From: an uncultured Bacteroidaceae bacterium
GTDB lineage: Bacteria; Bacteroidota; Bacteroidia; Bacteroidales; Bacteroidaceae
NCBI GenBank assembly: GCA_934426255.1
Contig: CAKRYD010000018.1
Location: 1-50,113 of the forward strand
DNA: 50,113 nt
Reading direction: 5' to 3'
Below are positions 7,932 to 16,771 of this stretch, piece after piece. The number at the start of each line of letters is the position of its first letter. Position 1 is the stretch's first letter. Below the pieces are notes generated by a model. The model did no database searches and was not told where the DNA came from. It saw only the letters and a program-made list of their open reading frames with translations. Both the position numbers and the translations under genes were made by a program.

Positions 7932-10034
7932 ATGTATCATCTGCTCTCCCAGAACATACAATACCTGCGCGGGGTTGGTCCTGCCAGAGCCCATATACTG
8001 AATAACGAGCTCGACGTGTTCACGGTGGGCGATTTGCTGCATTGCTTTCCGCTGAGATACATAGATCGCTCAAAAGTCTATACCATCAGTGCCTTGTCTG
8101 AGGAGATGCAGTATGTGCAATTGCGCGGACAGATCATAGATGTGAGCGAGGAGGGCAAAGGACGTACGCGGCGCATCGAGGCTGTGTTTACCGATGGCAC
8201 GGGCACGGTGCGCCTGGTTTGGTTTAATGCCCTGAAGTTTGTTAAGCGAAGCCTTAAGTTACATACCACTTATCTGTTGCTGGGCAAGCCCACCTTGTTC
8301 AATGGTTCGTTCAACATGGCCCACCCGGAGCTCGAAGCAATTGACGTACAAAAGCCCCGGCCTGTCATGGGGCTGCGTCCCGTCTATCGCGTCACCGAGG
8401 CCATGAGGCGCGCGGGCATCACCTCGCATGTCATGGAAGAGCTCATCGCAGGTGTATGGCAGCAACTTGGCAAGGGCGACATTCCCGAGACATTGCCCGA
8501 TTATTTCCTGCACCGGTATGGCCTTGCTCCGATTGAAGACACGCTCAGGCAGATTCACCATCCCGATGATTTGCACAAGCTGCCTCACTATGAAGAACGA
8601 CTGAAGTTTGAAGAATTGTTTTACCTGCAGCTCAACATTGCCAGCTATGCCCGAAACCGTACCCGCAAATATCGCGGTCTTCCTTTTAAAGCCATAGGGC
8701 AGTATTTCCTGCGTTTCTATAATGAAAGACTGCCTTTCAGTCTCACCGAAGCCCAAAAGCGGGTGGTTCGTGAGATAAGACGTGACGTAGGAAGCGGCCG
8801 GCAGATGAACAGATTGCTGCAAGGTGACGTGGGAAGCGGCAAGACCATCGTGGCAACCATGGCCATGCTCATGGCTGTCGACAACGGCTTTCAGGCCTGC
8901 CTGATGGCTCCTACCGAGATATTGGCAGGCCAGCATTGCGCTACGTTGCGTAGGATGCTGGCAGATATCGGCATCAGGGTGGAGCTGCTCACATCGGCAG
9001 TCAAGGGCAAAAGGCGCGAAGACATCCTGAGAGGGGTCTCCGACGGCAGCGTACAGATACTGGTAGGCACGCATGCCGTGCTGGGCGATGTGGTCAACTT
9101 CTGCAATCTGGGACTGGCAGTCATCGATGAGCAGCACCGCTTCGGTGTGGTGCAGCGTTCGCGTTTGTGGCTCAAGAACAATGTTCCGCCGCATGTGCTC
9201 GTCATGACGGCAACTCCCATACCGCGCACCCTTGCCATGACTGTGTATGGCGATTTGGACGTGTCGGTGATAGACGAACTGCCACCCGGGCGCAAACCCA
9301 TCAAAACACTGCATTTTTATGACTCCGGCATCGACCGGCTGCTGGCCCTCATACGCAGCGAAGCAGGCAAGGGGCACCAGATATACTTTGTCTATCCCTT
9401 GATAAAGGAAAGCGAAAAGCTTGACATTAAGAATCTTGAAAAGGGATATGAAAGGATTTCCTCCCTGTTGCCCGAACTGAAGACCGGTATGCTTCATGGC
9501 AAGATGAAAAACACAGACAAGGATGCAGTTATGCAGGCCTTCGTCAACAAAGAGTTTCAGATACTGGTGTCAACCACCGTGATAGAGGTTGGGGTCGATG
9601 TACCTGCGGCCTCGGTCATGGTCATTGTCAATGCCGAACGTTTCGGGTTGGCCCAGCTGCACCAGCTACGCGGAAGGGTAGGTAGGGGGGCTGAGCAGTC
9701 CTATTGTGTACTTGTCACAGGCTGCCAGTTGTCTGAAAACACCCGCAGGCGTGTCGAAATCATGTGTGAAACCACCGACGGTTTCAGAATTGCCGAGGAG
9801 GATCTGAAGCTGCGAGGCCCCGGAGACCTGGAGGGGACACAGCAGAGCGGCATTTTGTTTGACTTGAAAATGGCCTGCATCACCAAAGATGCCGACCTGA
9901 TGGAAAAGGCACGTCAGGCGGCACTCAGGCTGCTCGATGAAGACCCTGCAGCCAATCAGCCACAAAATCAATTGATATGGCAACAGTTACAACAGCTGCG
10001 AAAAGACAGTGTTGACTGGTCCTCCATATCATAA
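7932..10034 (+). CDS. recG: ATP-dependent DNA helicase RecG
   Basis: 700 residues. Remodels stalled replication forks and Holliday junctions. In order: an N-terminal wedge/OB domain (about 60-170), Walker A GDVGSGKT near residue 299, DEQH motif II (VIDEQHRFGV), motif III MTATPIPRT, the C-terminal helicase motifs (STTVIEVGVDVP, QLRGRVGRG) and the RecG-type end (LKLRGPGDLEGTQQSG). It follows ispD by 12 nt and ends the pdxJ-ispD-recG transcription unit. Confidence 0.98.
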   Translation: MYHLLSQNIQYLRGVGPARAHILNNELDVFTVGDLLHCFPLRYIDRSKVYTISALSEEMQYVQLRGQIIDVSEEGKGRTRRIEAVFTDGTGTVRLVWFNALKFVKRSLKLHTTYLLLGKPTLFNGSFNMAHPELEAIDVQKPRPVMGLRPVYRVTEAMRRAGITSHVMEELIAGVWQQLGKGDIPETLPDYFLHRYGLAPIEDTLRQIHHPDDLHKLPHYEERLKFEELFYLQLNIASYARNRTRKYRGLPFKAIGQYFLRFYNERLPFSLTEAQKRVVREIRRDVGSGRQMNRLLQGDVGSGKTIVATMAMLMAVDNGFQACLMAPTEILAGQHCATLRRMLADIGIRVELLTSAVKGKRREDILRGVSDGSVQILVGTHAVLGDVVNFCNLGLAVIDEQHRFGVVQRSRLWLKNNVPPHVLVMTATPIPRTLAMTVYGDLDVSVIDELPPGRKPIKTLHFYDSGIDRLLALIRSEAGKGHQIYFVYPLIKESEKLDIKNLEKGYERISSLLPELKTGMLHGKMKNTDKDAVMQAFVNKEFQILVSTTVIEVGVDVPAASVMVIVNAERFGLAQLHQLRGRVGRGAEQSYCVLVTGCQLSENTRRRVEIMCETTDGFRIAEEDLKLRGPGDLEGTQQSGILFDLKMACITKDADLMEKARQAALRLLDEDPAANQPQNQLIWQQLQQLRKDSVDWSSIS

Positions 10035-10057
10035 AACCAATAAAAATGCTGTTTTGC

Positions 10058-10088
10058 TTGCTTTAGTGAACAAAATTTCCTATATTTG
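10058..10088 (+). promoter_or_regulatory. Promoter of the M23/LysM peptidase gene
   Basis: TTG (10058-10060), a 20-bp spacer, then TATATTTG (10081-10088). Confidence 0.6.
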
Positions 10089-10105
10089 CATTGTCAGAGA
10101 AGATA

Positions 10106-11020
10106 ATGAGGAAAATAATCAAAACAGCTATAGCCCTTGTCTTGACAGGGGCATCTTTCATTAATGTCAGCGGGCAAGACCTGATGGCCCGGCAGGCCAA
10201 TATGGACAGACAACTAAAGGCCGTTGACTCCGTTAGCTTGCAACGTGCCATCCATCGTGAGATGACGCAGATGGTATCCAGCCTGTATCCGACATGGACC
10301 AACGATCATGTCGATGCCTATAAAGGCGTACCCAAGCCTGCCCACTTCAAGATTGACCTGCGCGACTTCACCATGCCTACCCCAAGCCGTACAATCACTT
10401 CCAACTATGGTTACCGGCGTCGTTTCCGCAGGGAACACAAGGGAATAGACATAAAGCTCTATACCGGCGACACCGTGGTGGCAGCCTTCAGTGGCAAGGT
10501 GCGCATTGTGGACTACGATCGCCGCGGCTTTGGCAAATATGTAGTGGTGCGTCACCCCAACGGACTCGAAACAGTCTACGGTCACCTCTCCAAGCATCTG
10601 GTGGAACAAGACCAGTATGTCAAGTCGGGGCAGCCAATCGGACTGGGTGGCAATACAGGATTCTCGTTTGGCAGCCATCTGCATTTCGAAACCCGCCTCT
10701 TGGGGGAACCCATCAACCCTGCCTTGCTCTTCGACTTTGCACGTCAGGATGTTACGGGCGACTACTATATCTATCGTAACGAAAAAGCCCTGCTGGCATC
10801 CAACGACAATAAGTCTGACCGCCTGGCCGATAACGGCAATGCAGGAAATGAAGCCGCAGACGACAGCCAGTCAGCTCCCACCTATCATAAAGTGAAGCAG
10901 GGAGATACGCTCTATTCCATTGCCATGGCGTGCGGGCTTAGTGTAAAAGCTCTTTGCAGGCTCAACGGACTTTCGGGACGTTCCAAGCTGCGTATAGGGC
11001 AGATATTAAAATGTAAATAA
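10106..11020 (+). CDS. M23 family metallopeptidase with C-terminal LysM domain
   Basis: 304 residues. The ATG at 10106 is chosen over an in-frame TTG 15 nt upstream because it directly begins the signal peptide (MRKIIKTAIALVLTGASFINVSG). The lysostaphin-type domain (about residues 95-215) has the zinc and catalytic histidines and aspartate: His111 and Asp115 in EHKGIDIK, His160 in YGHLSKH and His193 in SHLHFET. A LysM domain (about 258-304, KVKQGDTLYSIA ... LRIGQILK) should bind peptidoglycan glycan strands. It is likely a periplasmic peptidoglycan endopeptidase or a divisome activator of the EnvC/NlpD kind. A strong terminator follows. Confidence 0.93.
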   Translation: MRKIIKTAIALVLTGASFINVSGQDLMARQANMDRQLKAVDSVSLQRAIHREMTQMVSSLYPTWTNDHVDAYKGVPKPAHFKIDLRDFTMPTPSRTITSNYGYRRRFRREHKGIDIKLYTGDTVVAAFSGKVRIVDYDRRGFGKYVVVRHPNGLETVYGHLSKHLVEQDQYVKSGQPIGLGGNTGFSFGSHLHFETRLLGEPINPALLFDFARQDVTGDYYIYRNEKALLASNDNKSDRLADNGNAGNEAADDSQSAPTYHKVKQGDTLYSIAMACGLSVKALCRLNGLSGRSKLRIGQILKCK

Positions 11021-11065
11021 CTCAATGTTATAAACATCTTTAGTCTTTTCAAAATGTAACTTGTT

Positions 11066-11112
11066 GCGGCCGCCGGCTTACTTGTATTTCAAGTACGGCG
11101 GCCGTTACTTTT
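11066..11112 (+). terminator. Rho-independent terminator after the M23 gene
   Basis: A 9-bp GC-only stem, CGGCCGCCG (11067-11075) with CGGCGGCCG (11096-11104), encloses an inner ACTTG/CAAGT stem. A T-rich run, TTACTTTTGT, follows. Confidence 0.85.
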
Positions 11113-11246
11113 GTCTTATAAAGTAATTGTCCCCAGATTATTGATAGTGCAGCGTGCGATGTGTTGAGTACACGCCCCAACTCTACACATGGCAGGCGAC
11201 AATGCGTATAAGTGTGGTTTGTAGCCACTTATGAATTTCTTATTAT

Positions 11247-11319
11247 ATGCCTGAACAGGCTATTTGTTGAAGTGTAGAGTGTGACCCATCCTTCCCTTTT
11301 TAGTGTGCAGGTAACGCGC
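11247..11319 (-). pseudogene. Duplicated 3' end of ribBA (remnant)
   Basis: The minus strand encodes RYLHTKKGRMGHTLHFNK followed by a stop, matching the last 18 residues of the intact RibBA (RYLHTKKERMGHTLHFNK). The DNA match continues about 15 bp past the stop (CCTGAAC...GGCTATTTG). It lies about 335 bp beyond the real ribBA end in the same orientation. Of four coding differences, three are silent third-position changes and one is Glu to Gly. No other part of ribBA is recognisable upstream of it. Confidence 0.85.
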
Positions 11320-11403
11320 TATCGTCCGGTGGCCTGACCGAGAGCTTACCATTGCTTTCGGCATAGCTTGCCGGATGGATGTGTATACCTTGAGGTTGCG
11401 ATA

Positions 11404-11523
11404 TGTACATGAAACATGTTGTTTCTTGTAGGGAAACATGTTGTTTCATGTAGGTGAAACACATAGTGACATGTACAGGAAACACGTTGTTTCATGTACA
11501 GGAAACACCTACGATCTGTACAC
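11404..11523. repeat. Tandem array of the 23-bp repeat, inverted copy (array 2)
   Basis: Five units start with GAAAC at 11411, 11433, 11456, 11479 and 11502. The consensus is GAAACACGTTGTTTC followed by ATGTACAG. This is the reverse complement of the unit in array 1. It lies between the duplicated ribBA tail and the real ribBA end. The rest of 11113-11594 outside the array and the remnant shows nothing I can name. Confidence 0.9.
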
Positions 11524-11594
11524 ATCGCAGGGAGCAATGTGCAGGAGTGCAACGTATGATGACTTGTAAAAATCTTTCAAGATGCCTGAACGGG

Positions 11595-12818
11595 CTATTT
11601 GTTGAAGTGCAGGGTGTGCCCCATCCTTTCCTTTTTAGTGTGCAGGTAACGCTCGTTGTAGGGGTTGGGAGTGATTTCTATGGGCACGTTTTCAACCACT
11701 TCGAGCCCGAAGCCTTCGAGTCCTGCCCGTTTTACCGGGTTGTTGGTGAGCAGACGCATCTTGCGTACCCCTATTTCCCTCAATATCTGTGCTCCTACAC
11801 CATAGGAACGTTCGTCGGCATCATAGCCGAGATGCAGGTTGGCATCAACCGTGTCGTAGCCTTCTTCCTGCAGTTTGTAGGCCGAAATCTTGGCCATCAG
11901 CCCTATGCCTCGTCCTTCCTGTTGCAGGTAGACCACGGCACCTTTGCCTTCTTTTTCAATCATCTGCATGGATTTGTGGAGCTGTTCGCCGCAATCACAA
12001 CGCAGACTTCCAAAGATGTCGCCGGTCATGCACGATGAATGTACGCGTACCAGGATGGGCTCGTCCTTGTCCCATGTGCCTTTGATGAGTGCTATGTGTT
12101 CCAGCCCGTTGCTTTTCTGCCGGAAGGGTATCAGCTTGAAGTGGCCGTATTCGGTTGGCATGTCGACCATGTCTCCGGTTTCAATGAGCGACTCGGTCCG
12201 CAGACGGTAGGCTATCAAATCCTTGATGCTGATGATGCGGATATTGTGCTCTTTGGCCATGATGTATAGTTGCGGCAACCTCGCCATCGTGCCATCGTCG
12301 TTCATGATCTCCATCAATGCAGCCGCAGGATACAGTCCGCACAATTTGCAAAGGTCTACACCTGCTTCGGTGTGTCCGCTGCGTCGCAACACACCGTTGT
12401 CTTGGGCATAGAGTGGATTGACGTGGCCCGGACGTCCGAATGTCTCGGGTGTGGCCGAAAGGTCGGCCAGGGCTTTGATGGTGGCTGCACGGTCGTGAGC
12501 CGAGACTCCCGTGGTGCAGCCTTCCAGCTTGTCGATGGTGACAGTAAAGGGCGTGCCCAGCATTGACGTGTTGTTGACCACCTGGTGGGGCAGGTCAAGT
12601 TCATTGCAGCGGCTGATGGTGATGGGAGCACAAAGCACACCGCGGGCATGCTTGAGCATAAAATTCACTTTCTCGGGTGTAATCTTTTCGGCTGCAATGA
12701 TGAGGTCGCCTTCATTTTCACGGTCTTCATCGTCAACAACGATGACAAACTTTCCTTCTTTGAAGTCTGCAAGGGCATCTTCGATGGTGCTGAGCTTAAA
12801 TGTATCCATGGTTGTCAT
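11595..12818 (-). CDS. ribBA: Bifunctional 3,4-dihydroxy-2-butanone 4-phosphate synthase / GTP cyclohydrolase II
   Basis: 407 residues. Supplies both precursors of riboflavin: the RibB half converts ribulose 5-phosphate to DHBP and formate; the RibA half opens GTP. RibB (about 1-205) shows DDEDRENEGDL, the GHVNPL segment and RRSGHTEA. RibA (about 210-407) shows the zinc cysteines in SSCMTGDIFGSLRCDCGEQ, then QQEGRGIGL and LLTNNP. The start is one of two nearby ATGs (12818 or 12809). It begins 9 nt after the stop of the LptF/G permease gene, so the two are probably cotranscribed. Confidence 0.97.
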   Translation of the reverse strand: MTTMDTFKLSTIEDALADFKEGKFVIVVDDEDRENEGDLIIAAEKITPEKVNFMLKHARGVLCAPITISRCNELDLPHQVVNNTSMLGTPFTVTIDKLEGCTTGVSAHDRAATIKALADLSATPETFGRPGHVNPLYAQDNGVLRRSGHTEAGVDLCKLCGLYPAAALMEIMNDDGTMARLPQLYIMAKEHNIRIISIKDLIAYRLRTESLIETGDMVDMPTEYGHFKLIPFRQKSNGLEHIALIKGTWDKDEPILVRVHSSCMTGDIFGSLRCDCGEQLHKSMQMIEKEGKGAVVYLQQEGRGIGLMAKISAYKLQEEGYDTVDANLHLGYDADERSYGVGAQILREIGVRKMRLLTNNPVKRAGLEGFGLEVVENVPIEITPNPYNERYLHTKKERMGHTLHFNK

Positions 12819-12827
12819 GTATTATCT

Positions 12828-14744
12828 TTAGTTCTTTTGTTCTGACAGAATGCGTTGAATGTGACTGCTTACCAGTCCGTCTTGCTTGATGACCAGCTTC
12901 AGGTCGCGATACAGACGGATGCGGAACCTCCATATCCGGAACCAGAAAAAGACACCTGCGGGCAGCAGAATCCCTATGAGCAGGTTGAGCCAGTGCTGCT
13001 TGAACGAGGTGTTGGCCTCGAGATGAATCTCCGGATACTTGTTGAGCGCATCAAGCAGATGCAGGTCGCGGCTGTTGGACAGGCGTTCTATGAGTCCTTC
13101 TATCTCGGCCTGCAAGGCATGCAAATCGTCATTGACGTTTTGTTTGAAGAACAGCCTGATATAGCTTGGTGCATGGGGCAGCTTGTGAAGCTGGATATAT
13201 TCGTTGCAATGCTGCGTCAAGGCAGCGACATTGTCTGCTTCGGCCTGATAGTCGGGTGCGTAGATGATGACATCCTTGCGCAGGATGAGACGGCCGCTGC
13301 GCAGGCCGAGGAAGCGGCGTATGCGCGAAACATAGGCATCAAGATTGAACACCACGGAGTCGTTGTTGGCTTTGTAGGTGAGGAATGCTCCGAGAGGTGC
13401 CAGTACAACGGTGCTGATCCACATGCCATATTCCATGGTGACGGAACCATCGCGTGCCAGCTTCATTCCCGAAGTGTTGATGATGTAATAGATAATGAAG
13501 ATAATCACCGATATCACAGTGGGCAGGCCGAGGCCTCCCTTGCGGATGATGGCACCGAGAGGGGTACCTATAAAGAAGAATATAAGGCACGACAGTGCAA
13601 GGGCAAATTTCTGATGCCATTCTATCATATGCTTGCGGGCGTTCTTGTAGCCATCCTCGGTGATGGGCTTCTCAAACTGTAGGTCTGTGAGTGCACCGTT
13701 GACAGTGGCCTGTACATCTTCTATAACATTGAGCCTGCGCTCTGTAGAGAGGTGCTCCCACAAGCTGTCGGTGCGCAGTGAGCGGAGAGCCGCACCTTTG
13801 CTGGCTTTGAGCGAGTCGGCTTTGCTCACTATGCCATTGCTCAGGTAGCGTGCATTCAGAGCTGTATAGTAGGTTGTGCCAATGCTGTCGCTGACTCTGG
13901 TGATTGAATCGGCACCGCGCGACAGCTCGCGCAGGTTCTTCACCTTGGCCATTCCGGCAAAATAGTCGGCATCTATCAAGTCAAAGCCGGAGTCAAAGTT
14001 GATAAGCAGCTTCTTTTCGTGAAAGGTCTCGCGGTCGTAAGGCACCTGTGTCTTGTCTAAAAGGGCAGTGGAGCGGGCTTGTAGGTTCTCAAACTGCTCG
14101 CCGTCGAAGATGGTAAGGCTCAGAAAATGCTTGTCTGCGGTGGTTTCAAGGCGCGCAGAATCGGCAACTACTATCTGAGCGTTCTGGAAACCTTGGTCTA
14201 CCTTATATATAATGACATGATAGAGCATGCCCGTCTTAGCATCTTTGTGGTCAACATAGATGTTGATGTTAGGTATGCCGTTATAGAACATGCCTTCGGG
14301 TATCTCGATGGCCGGGCTGGTTTCTTTCATCGTGGCAATCATACGAGTCAGCTCCTTCTGCGCCTTTGGCGATGTGTCGTTCTGGAACACAAACGATATG
14401 CAGGCCATGATGGCACTGAAGATGCCTATAGGGGCCATGATGCGACGCAAGGGGATTCCGGCTGCTTTCATGGCTGTCAGCTCCAGCTGTTCACCCATAT
14501 TGCCGAACGAAATGAGCGAGGCCAACAGCAGCGAAAGCGGTAATGCCATGGGCACAAGAGTGATGCTGGCATACCAGAAAAACTTGGCCAGAATCTCCAT
14601 AGACAAGCCTTTGCCGATGAGCTCGTCGACATATCGCCAAAGAAACTGCATGATGAGGACGAACAGGCAGACAAAAAACGAACCCGCAAAAAGCGTAATG
14701 AACTTTTTGAGAACAAACAGGTCTATTTTCTTAATGACGGCCAT
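12828..14744 (-). CDS. LptF/LptG family permease (YjgP/YjgQ)
   Basis: 638 residues. Inner-membrane subunit of the lipopolysaccharide export ABC transporter that pulls LPS from the membrane to the LptC/A bridge. Family traits: three N-terminal membrane helices (about 15-35, 50-75, 95-120) with LELTAMKAAGIPLRRIMAPI at the cytoplasmic coupling helix, a large periplasmic domain, then three helices (about 390-470) with FFIGTPLGAIIRKGGLGLP. The C-terminus carries an extra ~170-residue segment and another hydrophobic stretch (LLIGILLPAGVFFWFRIW), longer than proteobacterial LptF/G. The start giving MAVIKKIDLFV is preferred; an in-frame ATG 30 nt upstream lies inside the promoter region. Confidence 0.9.
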   Translation of the reverse strand: MAVIKKIDLFVLKKFITLFAGSFFVCLFVLIMQFLWRYVDELIGKGLSMEILAKFFWYASITLVPMALPLSLLLASLISFGNMGEQLELTAMKAAGIPLRRIMAPIGIFSAIMACISFVFQNDTSPKAQKELTRMIATMKETSPAIEIPEGMFYNGIPNINIYVDHKDAKTGMLYHVIIYKVDQGFQNAQIVVADSARLETTADKHFLSLTIFDGEQFENLQARSTALLDKTQVPYDRETFHEKKLLINFDSGFDLIDADYFAGMAKVKNLRELSRGADSITRVSDSIGTTYYTALNARYLSNGIVSKADSLKASKGAALRSLRTDSLWEHLSTERRLNVIEDVQATVNGALTDLQFEKPITEDGYKNARKHMIEWHQKFALALSCLIFFFIGTPLGAIIRKGGLGLPTVISVIIFIIYYIINTSGMKLARDGSVTMEYGMWISTVVLAPLGAFLTYKANNDSVVFNLDAYVSRIRRFLGLRSGRLILRKDVIIYAPDYQAEADNVAALTQHCNEYIQLHKLPHAPSYIRLFFKQNVNDDLHALQAEIEGLIERLSNSRDLHLLDALNKYPEIHLEANTSFKQHWLNLLIGILLPAGVFFWFRIWRFRIRLYRDLKLVIKQDGLVSSHIQRILSEQKN

Positions 14745-14771
14745 TGGCAAGATATCCGCGCAATTTGGCTG

Positions 14772-14779
14772 CAAAATTA
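14772..14779 (-). promoter_or_regulatory. -7 box of the lptF/G-ribBA unit
   Basis: TAATTTTG followed by C on the minus strand, about 28 nt before the start codon. No good TTG partner is visible. The remainder of 14780-14896 shows no feature. Confidence 0.4.
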
Positions 14780-14896
14780 CTATTTTTCAGGGGTAACTCA
14801 GTGCTGATTCGTGTTTTTTATGCAGCGCCGCCGAAGCCCCGATACTATAAATGCAGCAGAAAAAATAGACGGATAAGGAAAAAAGACAGCAAAAGA

Positions 14897-14928
14897 TTTG
14901 GTGAAAGAAAGAAGATTATTTAACTTTG
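14897..14928 (+). promoter_or_regulatory. Promoter of tRNA-Met
   Basis: TTTG (14897-14900), a 20-bp spacer, then TAACTTTG (14921-14928). The tRNA starts about 31 nt after the box. Confidence 0.7.
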
Positions 14929-14959
14929 CACTCGCAAATCTGAAAGGGTTGTGGACAAT

Positions 14960-15033
14960 GGCGCGATAGCTCAGCTGGTTAGAGCGCATGATTCATAATC
15001 ATGAGGTCCCCAGTTCAATCCTGGGCCGCGCTA
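14960..15033 (+). tRNA. tRNA with CAT anticodon (elongator Met, or Ile2)
   Basis: The anticodon stem CATGA/TCATG closes the loop TTCATAA (anticodon CAT). The D-stem GCTC/GAGC and T-stem CCCAG/CTGGG are perfect. The acceptor stem GGCGCGA against CCGCGCT gives a G1-U72 wobble and an A7-C66 mismatch. It lacks the three G-C pairs expected in an initiator anticodon stem, so it is an elongator Met or a lysidine-modified Ile tRNA. Confidence 0.92.
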
Positions 15034-15037
15034 CTCC

Positions 15038-15073
15038 AAGGGTGCCTTTACTTTTAATGGTAAAAGCACCCTT
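15038..15073 (+). terminator. Terminator after tRNA-Met
   Basis: Stem AAGGGTGC and TTTAC paired with GTAAA and GCACCCTT around a short TTTTAATG loop. The hairpin starts 4 nt after the tRNA end. Confidence 0.75.
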
Positions 15074-15130
15074 ATTGCTTCTGACAAAAAAGACAAAAGC
15101 CGAAGCAATAAGTCACATTTTGAATGAACC

Positions 15131-15163
15131 TTTTGTGCATTCGGATGTTTTTACTTACTTTTG
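15131..15163 (+). promoter_or_regulatory. Promoter of frr
   Basis: TTTTG (15131-15135), a 20-bp spacer, then TACTTTTG (15156-15163). The leader is about 25 nt. Confidence 0.7.
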
Positions 15164-15194
15164 TAGTGCTATCAAAATCATAAAGAAAAGAGAT

Positions 15195-15755
15195 ATGTTC
15201 GACGTAAAACAATGTTTGAGCGAATGCGAAGAAAAGATGGAAATGGCCGTCCTGTATTTAGAGGATGAGCTTTCGCACATTCGCGCCGGCAAGGCCAATG
15301 TCCACATACTGGACGATATCCGGGTAAATTCGTATGGAAGTATGGTTCCATTGAATAACGTATCGGCCATCACTACGCCTGATGCACGCACCATAGCCAT
15401 CAAACCGTGGGATAAATCAATGTTCAAGCCGATAGAAAAGGCCATCATGGACTCCGAAGTTGGTATAACTCCCGATAACAATGGTGAAATAATACGTTTG
15501 GCCATACCGCCATTGACCGGTGAACGCCGTCAGCAATTGACCAAACAATGTGGAAAATCCGGCGAGTCAGCCCGAATCGTAGTGCGCAATGTGCGTCGTG
15601 AAGGCATAGAAAAACTGAAAAAAGCCATCAAGGAAGGCCTGAGCGAAGACGTTGAAAAGGATGCCGAGACACAACTGCAAAAGATACATGACAAGTTCAT
15701 GAAGCGCATTGATGAAGCCTTGGCAAATAAGGATAAGGAAATTATGACCGTCTGA
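15195..15755 (+). CDS. frr: Ribosome recycling factor
   Basis: 186 residues, the family length. With EF-G it splits the post-termination ribosome. Family motifs: HIRAGKANVHILDDI near residue 35, VSAITTPDARTIAIKPWDK near 60, GITPDNNGEIIRLAIPPLT near 100, and the two helical arms (RRQQLTKQ, VVRNVRREGIEKLKK). The start is the ATG after the frr promoter; the frame is open upstream through the tRNA gene, but that part cannot be coding. rsgA follows 80 nt later with no promoter seen between. Confidence 0.97.
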   Translation: MFDVKQCLSECEEKMEMAVLYLEDELSHIRAGKANVHILDDIRVNSYGSMVPLNNVSAITTPDARTIAIKPWDKSMFKPIEKAIMDSEVGITPDNNGEIIRLAIPPLTGERRQQLTKQCGKSGESARIVVRNVRREGIEKLKKAIKEGLSEDVEKDAETQLQKIHDKFMKRIDEALANKDKEIMTV

Positions 15756-15835
15756 AAGGTCTCGTTTTGAACAGATGGCGCATGAGAATGGAAACAAAAG
15801 CTATTCTTGTGCGCCATTGAAATATCTGATAAGAG

Positions 15836-16768
15836 TTGAGAGGAATCGTCATAAAAAACACAGGAAGCTGGTATGAAGTACGCGGTGAAGACGGCACTTC
15901 CGTACCATGCAAGATAAAAGGCAAGTTTCGACTGCAGGGAATACGCAGCACCAACCCCATCGCGGTAGGCGATGGCGTGGTCTTTGAAAAGAACAAAGAG
16001 GGAACGGCATTTATCACCGAAATCGAAACACGCCGTAATTATATCATCAGGAAAGCCTCCAATCTGTCCAAGCAAAGCCACATCCTGGCTGCCAACATCG
16101 ACCAGGCTCTTCTTGTAGTCACCTTGCACCACCCTGAAACATCAACGAAATTCATAGACCGCTTCCTGGCTACGGCCGAAGCATACCGCATACCCGTCAT
16201 CCTGCTCTTCAACAAGTCTGACCTGTATACGGAGCAGGACCGCAAGGAGGCCGATAGTCTTTCCCATCTTTATGCATCCATGCACTATACTTGTCTTATT
16301 GTTTCAGTGAAAGACCGGCTGGGCTTGGAGCCACTCCCCTCATTGCTGCGCGGAAAGACCACATTGCTGGCAGGCCATTCAGGAGTGGGCAAATCAGCAT
16401 TGCTTAACTTCCTTATCCCCGATGCCCGGGTTCGCACCGCTCCCATTTCGGAAGCTCATGATGCAGGAATGCACACAACAACATTCAGCGAGCTTTTCGA
16501 ACTGCCATTCGGTGGAGCTTTGATTGACATTCCCGGCGTAAAGGGATTTGGCACATTCGATTTTGAGAAGCACGAAGTCTCTCATTATTTCAGAGATATA
16601 TTCAGTGTGGGGCACGACTGCCGCTATTCCGACTGCACACATACCGGAGAACCCGGGTGCGCTGTCGCTCAGGCTGTCGAAACACACAGAATAGCCGCCT
16701 CACGCTATCAGTCCTATCTGAGCATGCTGGGCGATAAGGACGAAGCCAAGTATAGGGAAAGCCAATAA
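15836..16768 (+). CDS. rsgA: Ribosome small subunit-dependent GTPase RsgA
   Basis: 310 residues. Late-stage 30S assembly GTPase. It has an N-terminal OB domain, a circularly permuted G domain (G4 NKSD at 126-129, then G1 GHSGVGKSA at 180-188, G3 DIPG at 231-234) and a zinc-binding C-terminal motif with Cys262, Cys267, His269 and Cys275. The start is a TTG at 15836. It gives MRGIVIKNTGSWYEV, the exact beginning expected of the family, and no ATG lies nearby. Confidence 0.96.
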   Translation: MRGIVIKNTGSWYEVRGEDGTSVPCKIKGKFRLQGIRSTNPIAVGDGVVFEKNKEGTAFITEIETRRNYIIRKASNLSKQSHILAANIDQALLVVTLHHPETSTKFIDRFLATAEAYRIPVILLFNKSDLYTEQDRKEADSLSHLYASMHYTCLIVSVKDRLGLEPLPSLLRGKTTLLAGHSGVGKSALLNFLIPDARVRTAPISEAHDAGMHTTTFSELFELPFGGALIDIPGVKGFGTFDFEKHEVSHYFRDIFSVGHDCRYSDCTHTGEPGCAVAQAVETHRIAASRYQSYLSMLGDKDEAKYRESQ

Positions 16769-16771
16769 CGC

